Assembly: GCF_003345655.1 (NCBI RefSeq)
Contig: NZ_QQOH01000001.1
Location: forward strand, 1,364,001-1,428,000
Length of the DNA stretch: 64,000 bases
From: Motiliproteus coralliicola
GTDB taxonomy: Bacteria; Pseudomonadota; Gammaproteobacteria; Pseudomonadales; Balneatricaceae
Reading direction: 5' to 3'
This document shows positions 27,035 to 34,336 of this stretch, in pieces. Each line of letters begins with the position of its first letter. The stretch's first letter is position 1. A program made the position numbers and the translations under genes. A model generated the notes under the pieces. The model was given only the letters and a program-made list of their open reading frames with translations, had not been told where the DNA came from and searched no databases.

Positions 27035-27475
27035 TTACGGGTGATAGTGTTTTTTGAGCGCGTACACATCGGTCGGCGTGAGCTGGCCCGCCGTGGAGCC
27101 ATAGAAGAGCGCGCAGTCACACCAAGTACTGATGTTGGCTACGAACTCAGAGCAGATTTCTTTGGTCTTGTGGTGACGTATAAACGGGATCTTGGTGCCA
27201 AACAGCCCTGGCCAGTCATAGCTGACGTGCTTCTTGGCCCGCAGGTAGGCGTAAACCCGCTCGGCGGCCCATGGCACATCAACCAGCTCCCAGCCTGGTT
27301 TGCTGTGCTCCCCTTTTGGGGTTCGATAGATACCGGTAACACCGCGTCTTGGGGTGTATCCGATGCCGTCGACGACGATCTCGCAGTGCGCGTACTTACC
27401 ACTGAACAGCGAGATCAGCTTGTGCATACCGCCGCCGTAGCGGCCTTCGAAGAATGCGATCTGTACCCGAGCCAT
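27035..27475 (-). CDS. Permuted papain-like / NlpC-P60-type cysteine hydrolase (YiiX/YycO-like)
   Basis: 146 residues. YAHCEIVVDGIGY provides a His and KTKEICSEFVANI a Cys in reversed order relative to classical NlpC/P60 (His first, then Cys), as in YiiX/YycO-like permuted enzymes. Typical substrates are peptides or amide bonds in the cell wall or lipids. Adjacent to terminase and fibre, so it may be a virion-associated wall hydrolase. The ATG at 27475 is only 7 nt behind a TATAAT overlapping the operator. Confidence 0.7.
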   Translation of the reverse strand: MARVQIAFFEGRYGGGMHKLISLFSGKYAHCEIVVDGIGYTPRRGVTGIYRTPKGEHSKPGWELVDVPWAAERVYAYLRAKKHVSYDWPGLFGTKIPFIRHHKTKEICSEFVANISTWCDCALFYGSTAGQLTPTDVYALKKHYHP

Positions 27476-27484
27476 AATCTCAAT

Positions 27485-27501
27485 TATAAGCAGTGCTAAT
27501 A
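27485..27501. promoter_or_regulatory. 17-bp palindromic operator, site 6 (TATAAGCAGTGCTAATA)
   Basis: Inverted repeat in the gap between large terminase and the cysteine hydrolase. The minus strand reads GCTTATAATTG, a perfect -10 hexamer at plus 27483-27488, 7 nt before the ATG. Confidence 0.85.
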
Positions 27502-27540
27502 TTTGAGATTATACCGCCGCAGGCAGTCCACGCGCACGAA

Positions 27541-29403
27541 CTAAGCGCTCATCGGGTCTCGTTCCGACTTACTGCCGCCAACAAACGCCCCTAGCTTGTC
27601 TTTCCAGCTCTTCGCCTTCGGTGGAGGTGCCAATCGAACGACGCCCATGTCCTGTATCATCTGACCGATCCATGCCAGTGCGTCCACCTGGTCATCGTGC
27701 GTGCCGTTGGGGAACCGCAGAAGCTCGTTGATAAGCTCCTGGGCACGATCGCAGCGCTGGCGGAACAGAACCATTCCCCGCTGCATCATACCTTGGATCG
27801 GTCGAGCCCGAAGCGCCTTATCCCGCCGCCCTGGGGGTAGTCCCTCGTAGAAAAACGCCGTGTAGCCCCGTCGAACAATCTCCTCCTCAAGATACGGCCC
27901 AATCGCCATCTCGATGTGGCCTTTCTCGATGCCGGTCTTCTCCGACCGCCACACGTCCCAGCAATCGAGGATCTGGTCCACAATTTCCTTGGAGTTCCAT
28001 CTCCCTCGCCGGATATCCACGACCCACAGCTTCCGTTGCCGGTCGATCCCCACCGTGATCCCCACCGAGTAGTCATTCGACTCATTCTTCCCGATGGCCA
28101 AGTCCCACGCCGTATAAAACCGCATGTCCGAGATCGCAGGCAGATCATTGATGTCGTACCGATAGATCATGTCCTTGGTGAAGTAGTCACCTTCATCGGG
28201 CACCGGATTCTGCTGATAAAGAGCCGACCAAACACGACTCCCCACCGCATCCCTAATCCGATTAAGTGCCGCCTCGTCATATCGCTCGGGGTGCAGTGCC
28301 TGGTTCTGGCTCCGGTACAACTCCTGCTCCGTGGCCAATGCCGGGTATCGGATCACCTCCCACGGCTCACCGCCCTCTTCCTGCTTCTTAAGCAAGCGAC
28401 CGGCCAAATCATCGTCATGCCAACGCGTCAGGATAATTAGCACACCGCCGCCGGGGGCTAGACGGGTATAAGCCGTCGAGGTGTACCAGTTCCACAACGA
28501 TTCACGCGCTGCCTCCGAATCCGCATCTTCAGCGTTCTTGATTGGGTCATCGATGATCAGTACATGGGCACCACGCCCCGTGATTGGGCCACCAACACCC
28601 GCCGCGACGTAACCACCACCCGCCGTCGTGTTCCAGCGCTCAGCTGACTGGCTATTCTTATCAAGGGCACTATCGCGAAACACCGTCCTGTAGGCAGCAT
28701 CACGCAGCAGTTCGCGCACTTTCCGGGAAAAGTCCATCGCCAGCGCGCCAGAATATGAACTGGCGATTACTTCGTGATGTGGGTGACGCCCCAGGTGCCA
28801 TGCGGGAAAGGTTTTTGACGCCAGTTCACTCTTCCCATGTCGCGGGGGCATGAACAACATCAATCGAGGGGATTTCTTGGCCGCGACGTCGTCGCTGAAC
28901 TTCTCAAGGCGCCGGCAAATATCCTTGTGGACCCAGCCAGCCATGTAATCCGGGCTGAAACGCTCTACAAAGGGCAACAGGAACCGTCGACTCGCCTCAC
29001 GCTTCGCTAATTCGCGACGAGCTTCCATTTTCGCGTCAAACTCGGCCTTCCGACGCTCTTCTTCCTGCTTTTCGATCTTAGCCTGGCGCCGACGCTCCTC
29101 TTGCTCCTGCTTTCGGCGCAGGACTTCCAATTCCTTCTGTTTTCGGAGATCCGCTCGCTGCAACTCCGCCTTTCTGGCGGCCTCACGAGCCTTCTTCGCT
29201 GCATCCTCCTCTCGTTGGGCAGCCTCCGCCGCTTCCTGAGCGTCCTGGACGCAGTAAATGCATGTATCGCCAACAAAAAACGCCGCCGGGCGGTCAGATT
29301 TACAGCTACCACACCGTTTCTGGAGCACCTCCCGGCGGCGCTTAACTTTTGTCGCCTCTACGGGCGTGTCAACCTTCTTCTGTTCCTGGTTGGAGTCGCT
29401 CAA
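27541..29403 (-). CDS. Terminase large subunit with N-terminal zinc ribbon and coiled coil
   Basis: 620 residues. The ATPase has Walker A MPPRHGKSE (about 185-193), Walker B with VLIIDDPIKNAEDAD, and coupling motif LTRWHDDDLAG; the nuclease part begins at FYTAWDLAIGKNESNDYS. It cuts and pumps genome DNA into the procapsid. Unusual: the first about 55 residues contain C31-x2-C34 and C48-x2-C51, a zinc ribbon, followed by about 80 residues of highly charged helix (Glu/Lys/Arg). Its start overlaps the small subunit gene by 35 nt. The extension may bind DNA, the small subunit, or the portal. Confidence 0.92.
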   Translation of the reverse strand: MSDSNQEQKKVDTPVEATKVKRRREVLQKRCGSCKSDRPAAFFVGDTCIYCVQDAQEAAEAAQREEDAAKKAREAARKAELQRADLRKQKELEVLRRKQEQEERRRQAKIEKQEEERRKAEFDAKMEARRELAKREASRRFLLPFVERFSPDYMAGWVHKDICRRLEKFSDDVAAKKSPRLMLFMPPRHGKSELASKTFPAWHLGRHPHHEVIASSYSGALAMDFSRKVRELLRDAAYRTVFRDSALDKNSQSAERWNTTAGGGYVAAGVGGPITGRGAHVLIIDDPIKNAEDADSEAARESLWNWYTSTAYTRLAPGGGVLIILTRWHDDDLAGRLLKKQEEGGEPWEVIRYPALATEQELYRSQNQALHPERYDEAALNRIRDAVGSRVWSALYQQNPVPDEGDYFTKDMIYRYDINDLPAISDMRFYTAWDLAIGKNESNDYSVGITVGIDRQRKLWVVDIRRGRWNSKEIVDQILDCWDVWRSEKTGIEKGHIEMAIGPYLEEEIVRRGYTAFFYEGLPPGRRDKALRARPIQGMMQRGMVLFRQRCDRAQELINELLRFPNGTHDDQVDALAWIGQMIQDMGVVRLAPPPKAKSWKDKLGAFVGGSKSERDPMSA

Positions 29404-29833
29404 ATGAATCGCCTGCTAGTTCTAGCAGCTGAGCATCGTCCATCACCTCTAGCTGATCGGTCTTGTTGATGTTGTTGATGTTCACGCTAACCAGCGGATC
29501 TTTCTTGTCCTGACCCAATCCGTGCAGTTTCATCTGCATCTCGACGCCACGGAACCACTCCATCGCGTTTGCTGACATCTTCTTGCCCTGTTCGATGTCC
29601 ATGTGGGCATCTTCGAGCGAATACCGGACCTCTTTCGCCAGAATCTCGGCCTTCTCGGCGCTCAACTGCGCGATATGGGCCTTAATCTCGGGGCTAACCG
29701 ACCATTTCTCGCCGCAACCAACAGATATACCGGCGCGTTTAGACGAAATAGGGATCGTGAGGCCGTGAAAACGGCATTCGGCGAACACCAATTGCTGGTG
29801 CGTTAGGGTGGGAAGTTCTGTCTCATCAACCAT
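29369..29833 (-). CDS. Terminase small subunit
   Basis: 154 residues. N-terminal helix-turn-helix-like part (LTHQQLVFAECRFHGLTIPISSKRAGISVG), a central coiled coil and the C-terminal VSVNINNINKTDQLEVMDDAQLLELAGDSFERL typical of small terminases. It recognises packaging DNA and regulates the large subunit, encoded immediately downstream. The ATG has no clear Shine-Dalgarno sequence; a TATAAT lies 8 nt upstream, so the transcript may be leaderless or nearly so. Confidence 0.75.
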   Translation of the reverse strand: MVDETELPTLTHQQLVFAECRFHGLTIPISSKRAGISVGCGEKWSVSPEIKAHIAQLSAEKAEILAKEVRYSLEDAHMDIEQGKKMSANAMEWFRGVEMQMKLHGLGQDKKDPLVSVNINNINKTDQLEVMDDAQLLELAGDSFERLQPGTEEG

Positions 29834-29843
29834 AGAGGCGAAT

Positions 29844-29860
29844 TATAAGCACTGCTAATA
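29844..29860. promoter_or_regulatory. 17-bp palindromic operator, site 7 (TATAAGCACTGCTAATA)
   Basis: Inverted repeat at the head of the terminase genes. On the minus strand it runs into TATAAT (plus 29842-29847). It shares the flank ACTTTTGG on the plus side with site 4. Confidence 0.85.
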
Positions 29861-29873
29861 CTTTTGGGCAATT

Positions 29874-29901
29874 CCCACTGAACGATAATTTATTCAGTGG
29901 G
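29874..29901 (-). terminator. Stem-loop behind the lipoprotein gene
   Basis: CCCACTGAA and TTCAGTGGG form a 9-bp stem with a 10-nt AT-rich loop just after the lipoprotein stop. No long T-run follows, so it is a weak intrinsic terminator or an mRNA 3'-end stabiliser that separates the lipoprotein from the terminase transcript. Confidence 0.5.
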
Positions 29902-29915
29902 GTTCGGGGAGCGGT

Positions 29916-30404
29916 TTAGGGCGAGAGCCGGTTGAGCGCCTGGGCGAGTACCGCGTTATCCGTGTCGGACGGCCCCTCGAAGTGCTGCATTGTGTTCGTG
30001 ACGATCCCAACAAAGAACAAATTCACCACATCAACCATCTTCGACTCAACCGCAACGCCCGGTCGAGAGCAGATATCGTCTAGCGTCGTAAAAAACTCGT
30101 CGACCTTCTCAGTCGTATAAACGCGCTTCCCTTCCTGGATAACAACATCCGGGTAACCGATGTCGAGTAGCTCCTGACCACTAGCCTGAATCATCTGACC
30201 CAAGGCGACGTTCATTGACGCCTTGGACTCTGCCGGAAGTGGATAGCGCTTCGTCGCGGCGTCGTTATAGATCAGGAAATCAGCGCAGGTTGTGTCAGCC
30301 AAGGTGTAGATACGCGGGGCGGGTGCCGAGTAATTCGTTTCTGGTGTCGAAACACAGCCGAAGAGTGACGCGGCAATGAGTGCCGCTGCGAAAATTGTCC
30401 TCAT
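29916..30404 (-). CDS. Phage-encoded lipoprotein, possibly HdeA/HdeB-like fold
   Basis: 162 residues. A signal peptide of about 17 residues (MRTIFAAALIAASLFGC) ends in a lipobox (LFGC), so the protein should be lipidated at Cys17 and lie in the envelope. The mature part has TTCADFLIYNDAATKRY ... TTLDDICSRPG: two cysteines around a DFL core, reminiscent of the periplasmic acid chaperones HdeA/HdeB, but this is only a pattern match. It sits at the upstream end of the structural operon, where lysogenic conversion or superinfection-exclusion lipoproteins are often found. Confidence 0.65.
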   Translation of the reverse strand: MRTIFAAALIAASLFGCVSTPETNYSAPAPRIYTLADTTCADFLIYNDAATKRYPLPAESKASMNVALGQMIQASGQELLDIGYPDVVIQEGKRVYTTEKVDEFFTTLDDICSRPGVAVESKMVDVVNLFFVGIVTNTMQHFEGPSDTDNAVLAQALNRLSP

Positions 30405-30744
30405 CCTTGACTCCTATTCATGTGAGCCTTGGCAGTATACGTCGGGCGAAAAATCCGTGGGGAAAATTTCGTGAAAAATTTTGAAAAATAATCGCCTGAA
30501 TTACCCTACCCCCTTTCGTCAAGCGGCGGGGGTCACCCCTTTTTCGTCCTGCGACATGCGTTTCTGAAAACTCGGCGCTGGAACCTTGTTTCGTCGCTCA
30601 TGCGGCAGGCAACACAAGGCAAACAACACGCGACACTCAACGCAGTGGCACCCGCCAAGCGCTGTGTGTCCCTCCCGATTCGTCATTCAACGCCTCCGGC
30701 GATCCGTATTTGTCGTGAATTTAGCGGCACAGGAGGATACGCCC
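30405..30744. other. Divergent intergenic region between lipoprotein and small gene cluster
   Basis: About 340 bp without a convincing gene, between divergently transcribed units, so promoters for both are expected. AT-rich stretch near 30465-30495 (GTGAAAAATTTTGAAAAATAA). No full -35/-10 pair or copy of the 17-bp palindrome was found. A partial copy of the CGCGACA...GCCAAGC repeat found at 32.2-32.8 kb occurs near 30629-30660. Confidence 0.5.
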
Positions 30745-30825
30745 ATGTTCATCGCCTATTGGCAAGGTCAGCGCTATACCGGCAGCTGGCCAGACATTAA
30801 ACGGAGGATCTATGCCTCGGTTTGA
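30745..30825 (+). CDS. Tiny ORF, 26 aa
   Basis: MFIAYWQGQRYTGSWPDIKR... preceded by a strong ribosome site (CAGGAGGATACGCCC). Its end overlaps the start of 30812-30997 by 14 nt, so it may couple translation of that gene. Two Trp and two Tyr in 26 residues. Function unknown. Confidence 0.5.
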   Translation: MFIAYWQGQRYTGSWPDIKRRIYASV

Positions 30826-30997
30826 AGAGACACTCCGCGAGAAGCTCACCTTCCCGGAGCGAAACGATATGACTCAGCATTTCGCTGACCAAGACGCACT
30901 TGAAGAGACAGTCGCCGACGATCTCGCGTCAACCAACCCTGAAACCCTCGTCGAACTCGCCGAACGCTTCGAGCAACTGACCTTCGACGTTGAATAA
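30812..30997 (+). CDS. Small acidic hypothetical protein
   Basis: 61 residues, very acidic (ADQDALEETVADDLAS...). Ribosome site ACGGAGG 7 nt before the ATG. An internal Met (MTQHFADQ..., about 30869) is an alternative start. High third-position GC unlike the neighbouring early genes. No domain recognised. Confidence 0.55.
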   Translation: MPRFEETLREKLTFPERNDMTQHFADQDALEETVADDLASTNPETLVELAERFEQLTFDVE

Positions 30998-31020
30998 CGA
31001 CTTACCTTTGGAGAAAGACC

Positions 31021-31683
31021 ATGACCGACATGACTCAAAAGCAAATGATGGCCGCCATGATGGATAACATGAATGCAATGGCCGCCGTTCTCGCGCAGCA
31101 GACCCAGCAACCGGCAGCTGTTAGCCCGGAGGCGCAGGCCGCTGCAACCATCACCATCGATACCGAAGCGATGAGCGCAGCGCTGGCTGAAAAACACGGC
31201 AAGGCGCAACGCGAAGGTGAAGCGAAGTCCAGCGATGTGATCAGCTTCTACGAAAACTTCGGCTTCGACGGCCTGACGCTGGCGTTCCGCATCAACGGTG
31301 TCTGCCGTGACGCGCAGTACGGTTACTTCCGCGCGCGGCAGGAGATCGAGCGCGTTGCAGCCCGCGAGGCCATGCCCAACCGCTTCGGCGAGTCCGAGGA
31401 TCTGTCGGCCCGCAGCGAACGCGCTGTGACTGAGGCGGACAGCAACCTTGTGATGTTCTACGCCGCCGATAAAGCGCTACGTGACATCTACCAGCACCTC
31501 AAGGTTGAGGGCGCCATGGAAGACGTCCAGCGTATGGAGGAGTACATGAAGCCGATCACCGTCGATGAAGCAGCGGTGCAGGCTTTCCTCCAGAAAGCAG
31601 ACGACGACTGGGCAAAACGCCGAGCGCAGTCCGGGCGCGCAGCACGAGTTGCCGCGTCAGCCAACTACGCCGCTACCAGCTAG
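31021..31683 (+). CDS. Hypothetical protein with Met-rich N-terminus
   Basis: 220 residues; eight Met in the first 20 (MTDMTQKQMMAAMMDNMNAM), then a Gln/Ala/Pro linker and a helical body (FYENFGFDGLTLAFRINGVCRDAQYGYFRARQEIERVAA). Strong ribosome site GGAGAAAGACC. Codon use is GC3-rich compared with the early genes, and the gene is followed by a textbook terminator, so 30745-31683 is an independent unit, possibly a moron expressed in the lysogen or an early gene of separate origin. Function unknown. Confidence 0.6.
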   Translation: MTDMTQKQMMAAMMDNMNAMAAVLAQQTQQPAAVSPEAQAAATITIDTEAMSAALAEKHGKAQREGEAKSSDVISFYENFGFDGLTLAFRINGVCRDAQYGYFRARQEIERVAAREAMPNRFGESEDLSARSERAVTEADSNLVMFYAADKALRDIYQHLKVEGAMEDVQRMEEYMKPITVDEAAVQAFLQKADDDWAKRRAQSGRAARVAASANYAATS

Positions 31684-31689
31684 CGGCTC

Positions 31690-31721
31690 AGGCATCAGGT
31701 CGAAAGACTTGGTGCCTTTTT
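31690..31721 (+). terminator. Intrinsic terminator with GAAA tetraloop
   Basis: AGGCATCAGGTC - GAAA - GACTTGGTGCCT, a 12-bp stem (two G-U pairs) with a stable tetraloop, then TTTTT. It begins 7 nt after the stop of 31021-31683. Confidence 0.9.
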
Positions 31722-32292
31722 CTCGTCCTCCGGAGCCAGGAACCCGGTGGGTGGACGAGGGCAACGCGGCGAACCGTGGAGGTTGCGCGGGCGGCACTCG
31801 ACAAGCGACAAGTAGCCTGCAACACAGGTTTTTCGGCGCTTAGTAGCAAAATCGCCCAGCAAGCGCTGAATATTCACTGACAAAACCGCCCGCCACTTGA
31901 CTCGTGGCGGGCGGTTCCTCGGCAGAGGACGGGGTGGCGCCCGCTAAAACGCGCTGAACCGTGGAGCGACTGGCCCGCGACAAGGGCTCTTCAACTAACC
32001 AGGGAGGGAACTGCCAATGTAAACGACCCGCCGCGAGGCAATAAAGCGCGCTCATTTATCCCGGCGTCCCGCGCCGCAGGTGTAGCGACCTGATACAACA
32101 CGCTCGGCTGCGGAAATGCCCAACAGCCGTGAGGCCCGATGGAGAGCCGGTTGCCGTGGGACAGAGCAACGCCGGAGTCGTAACCGGCAACGTATCTTCC
32201 TCCCCTAGCGTCCCGCGTTGCTTGTCCCGTGTAGCGTGGGACGCGCCTTTCTCCCCTATTCCCGCGACACTCGCCAAGCTTCCCACCGTTTT
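31722..32292. other. Non-coding, repeat-containing part of the control region
   Basis: No credible gene; frames here are short and compositionally poor. Direct repeats include GAACCGTGGAG at 31771-31781 and 31956-31966, and CACTGACAAAACCGC at 31875-31889 and 32359-32373. A 13-bp stem-loop lies at 31884-31916. Together with the iteron array it forms 1.2 kb of structured DNA between the two transcription modules. Confidence 0.6.
31884..31916. repeat. 13-bp perfect inverted repeat (stem-loop)
   Basis: AACCGCCCGCCAC and GTGGCGGGCGGTT around a 7-nt loop TTGACTC. Its left arm overlaps one copy of the CACTGACAAAACCGC repeat. No T-run follows, so a replication or protein-binding role is as likely as termination. 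Confidence 0.75.
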
Positions 32293-32800
32293 GTGTCACT
32301 TCTCCCCCAACAATCGCCAAACGCTGATGGTTATTGGGTTACAAAACCACCCACAATCCACTGACAAAACCGCTTAGTGACACATGACACAATAAGTTTT
32401 GTGTCACTATAGTTGCGTTTATATAACAACGTTTTTACCTCTAACGAGGGTTCTAAAGTCAAAAAGCACTTTTTTCTACGCAACTTGAATGACACAAAAC
32501 ATTGTGTGTCGTGTCACAATAAACACCCAAATCTGCCTTGCAGGCCGCATGGTTACTGCATTCTTGCCAAGTGACACAAGTCCCATTTTCGAGGCCAAAA
32601 TCTGTGTTGTGTCACTTCATCGCGTTATTTTATTTTTGTGTCACTTCTCGCTCCGCGCCCTCGGTTGATCAACAGGCAACGTTATGACACAAAAAACAGG
32701 CTTAGTGACACAAAAAACAGGCCATTTCGTCTTTTGTGTCACTTGCCTTTTCACTAACATTTTCGACCATTAACCCGTCAACCCGCGACAGTTGCCAAGC
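32261..32800. other. Iteron-like array (GTGACACAA) bounded by direct repeats; candidate origin or control locus
   Basis: Nine exact GTGACAC/GTGTCAC copies start at 32293, 32377, 32401, 32511, 32571, 32609, 32638, 32705 and 32736, plus three ATGACAC variants (32384, 32489, 32684), in both orientations, with consensus AAGTGACACAAAA. Two copies of CCCGCGACA-N-T-N-GCCAAGC (32261-32279 and 32782-32800) bracket the array. AT-rich DNA lies between 32405 and 32480. This organisation is like plasmid/phage replication origins or a multi-site repressor or partition locus. The nearest candidate binding protein is the HTH protein at 32864. Confidence 0.7.
32293..32742. repeat. GTGACAC/GTGTCAC repeats (9 exact, 3 near-exact)
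   Basis: Copies are irregularly spaced by about 20-110 bp and in mixed orientation; the extended unit usually reads AGTGACACAAA. A 17-bp unit TGACACAAAAAACAGGC is directly repeated (from 32685 and 32706). Confidence 0.85.
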
Positions 32801-32816
32801 GCCAAAGAATCTGTAT

Positions 32817-32850
32817 TATTAGCAGCGCTGATATATTAGCAGCGCTTATA
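32817..32850. promoter_or_regulatory. Two abutting 17-bp operators, sites 8 and 9 (TATTAGCAGCGCTGATA, TATTAGCAGCGCTTATA)
   Basis: Sites at 32817-32833 and 32834-32850 touch without a gap. TATATT at 32832-32837 is a good -10 at the same offset (+15) from the first site as in the promoters at 37027 and 44945; the -35 is poor. The pair lies 13 nt upstream of the first gene of the rightward operon, the place expected for the main early operator. Confidence 0.85.
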
Positions 32851-32863
32851 AAGGACGATACCC

Positions 32864-33595
32864 ATGACTCGACCACTCAACACCGGCTCCTGCACCTCAC
32901 AGCAGACCCTGTTCGACACCATCTTCAAGATGAAATTCTTAGATGTACCCCCGGCCAGTGTTCGCAAAGTCGCTCAACACACTGGTATATCCTTCAAGAC
33001 AGTCAGCCGTCACCTCGCGACACGCACCCCGAGCAAGTCAGTAATCGACGCGATTCAGACCGAACTGGGTTACTACAGCGCTGAGTACCCGCCCCACTTC
33101 ACCATTGTCGCGCTACTCTGGAGTTGGTTCGAGAAAACCAAAGACCCCGACACCGCACCCTCAGAGCGAACGTTCTACGCCCGTCGACTCCGCAGCTTCG
33201 GCGTCGACACCGACGTCCTTCAGGGCTGGAAGGTTGCCAAAGCCCGAGGCGAGCGTGACTACCAAACCCGACTGGCGAACGAAGCTCAGAAGGACATGGA
33301 CGCGTTCACCCGCAAGAACACCATCGACCGCGCCTACCTGTCAGTAAACGCCCTGCGCAAAATCGCCCAGGAATCGGAACGCTCGTGGGAGAACGCCACG
33401 GCCCGAGGCGACTTTGAGTTCAACTTGAAGAACGCGATCACCCACTATCGCACGATCCACACCGAGTACCCCGAAGAATACGCCCGACTACCCGACCTCG
33501 CGGCAACCGTCACAGAGCTGTTCGACATCGGCGAAGCAATGACCGATTTCGTCACTCAGCACATCAACTCAGAGCTGGACAGAGGCTTGCACTAA
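32864..33595 (+). CDS. HTH DNA-binding protein, first gene of the rightward operon
   Basis: 243 residues. A helix-turn-helix stands at about 35-75 (ASVRKVAQHTGISFKTVSRHLATRTPSKSVIDAIQTELGYY). The rest is helical with no named domain. Ribosome site AAGGACGATACCC. It lies directly behind the double operator and next to the GTGACAC array, so it may be the protein that binds the array (replication initiator or transcription switch such as a Cro analogue). Neither is shown by the sequence. Confidence 0.65.
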   Translation: MTRPLNTGSCTSQQTLFDTIFKMKFLDVPPASVRKVAQHTGISFKTVSRHLATRTPSKSVIDAIQTELGYYSAEYPPHFTIVALLWSWFEKTKDPDTAPSERTFYARRLRSFGVDTDVLQGWKVAKARGERDYQTRLANEAQKDMDAFTRKNTIDRAYLSVNALRKIAQESERSWENATARGDFEFNLKNAITHYRTIHTEYPEEYARLPDLAATVTELFDIGEAMTDFVTQHINSELDRGLH

Positions 33596-33605
33596 GGACA
33601 CCGCT

Positions 33606-33962
33606 ATGAACTTCCAACTCGACAATAACCTCGAAACAACCGCCCCTGCTGGTCCCTTCTTTGCCGTCTGCTGCCGTACCGCATTAGGTATCGACCTATC
33701 CACAACAAACAGTCTACATAGCGTTTGTCTAGCTGATTCGACCCTGATATCGGGTTACACCCCCGGCAAGGACAAAGGGTCCGCCGTATTGGGTTTCACC
33801 TCATATGAAGCCGCAGCTGCGCTCAACAACGTGAACAAAAACAACAACCCCCAATACTCACACACTGTAGTTACCCCAGCCGATCCACTCCATGTAGTGA
33901 TTAGCCAACGCTTCAAGATAAATCTGGTCGACTCCCACCCGCACGTAGAGGGCCGAGCATGA
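33606..33962 (+). CDS. MNFQL-family protein 1 (type A)
   Basis: 118 residues. N-terminus MNFQLDNNLETTAPAGPFFAVCC, then a type A body with a C-terminal FTSYEAAAALNNVNK ... SHTVVTPADPLHVVI block. First of nine tandem paralogues. The stop overlaps the next ATG (ATGA). Soluble, no catalytic motif. Function unknown for the whole family. Confidence 0.7.
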   Translation: MNFQLDNNLETTAPAGPFFAVCCRTALGIDLSTTNSLHSVCLADSTLISGYTPGKDKGSAVLGFTSYEAAAALNNVNKNNNPQYSHTVVTPADPLHVVISQRFKINLVDSHPHVEGRA

Positions 33963-34336
33963 ACTTCCAACTCGACAATAATCTCGATTCGACCTCTGCA
34001 GCTCACTTTTTCCTAGTTTGCGCCTCTTACACCCAATCTGAAGCCGAGGTAATACTGAACACGATCAACGAGTTTGTGTTCAATTACGGTCGACGCCCTC
34101 ATGATGTTTTTAACCTCTATCTCTACTCAATCGACGCTGGTTCATTAGACGTTGATTGGAGTGAATTGCAAGAGGAACAACAAGCCTTCCTACTCCCAAA
34201 CGAAACTGAAATTAACGCCCTGATCGATGCAGATATGGAAGAGCATCCTGGCGAGTACACCTACGCCATCGTCAGACCCGGAACACCATTCCATACCCTA
34301 CTCGTCAAAGAGATCCAGACAGGGGAAATCAAATGA
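33959..34336 (+). CDS. MNFQL-family protein 2 (type A, acidic)
   Basis: 125 residues: MNFQLDNNLDSTSAAHFFLVCAS, an acidic middle (ELQEEQQAFLLPNETEINAL) and the type A ending GEYTYAIVRPGTPFHTLLV. Overlaps both neighbours by 4 nt (ATGA). Confidence 0.7.
   Translation: MNFQLDNNLDSTSAAHFFLVCASYTQSEAEVILNTINEFVFNYGRRPHDVFNLYLYSIDAGSLDVDWSELQEEQQAFLLPNETEINALIDADMEEHPGEYTYAIVRPGTPFHTLLVKEIQTGEIK

Noticed and set aside
31884-31916. Intrinsic terminator at the 13-bp stem-loop
   Set aside because: No T-run follows on either strand and the strong terminator at 31690-31721 already ends the upstream gene, so it was listed only as an inverted repeat.
32293-32742. CRISPR array
   Set aside because: The repeated unit is short (7-13 bp), irregularly spaced and in both orientations, and there are no cas genes, so iterons or protein sites fit better.
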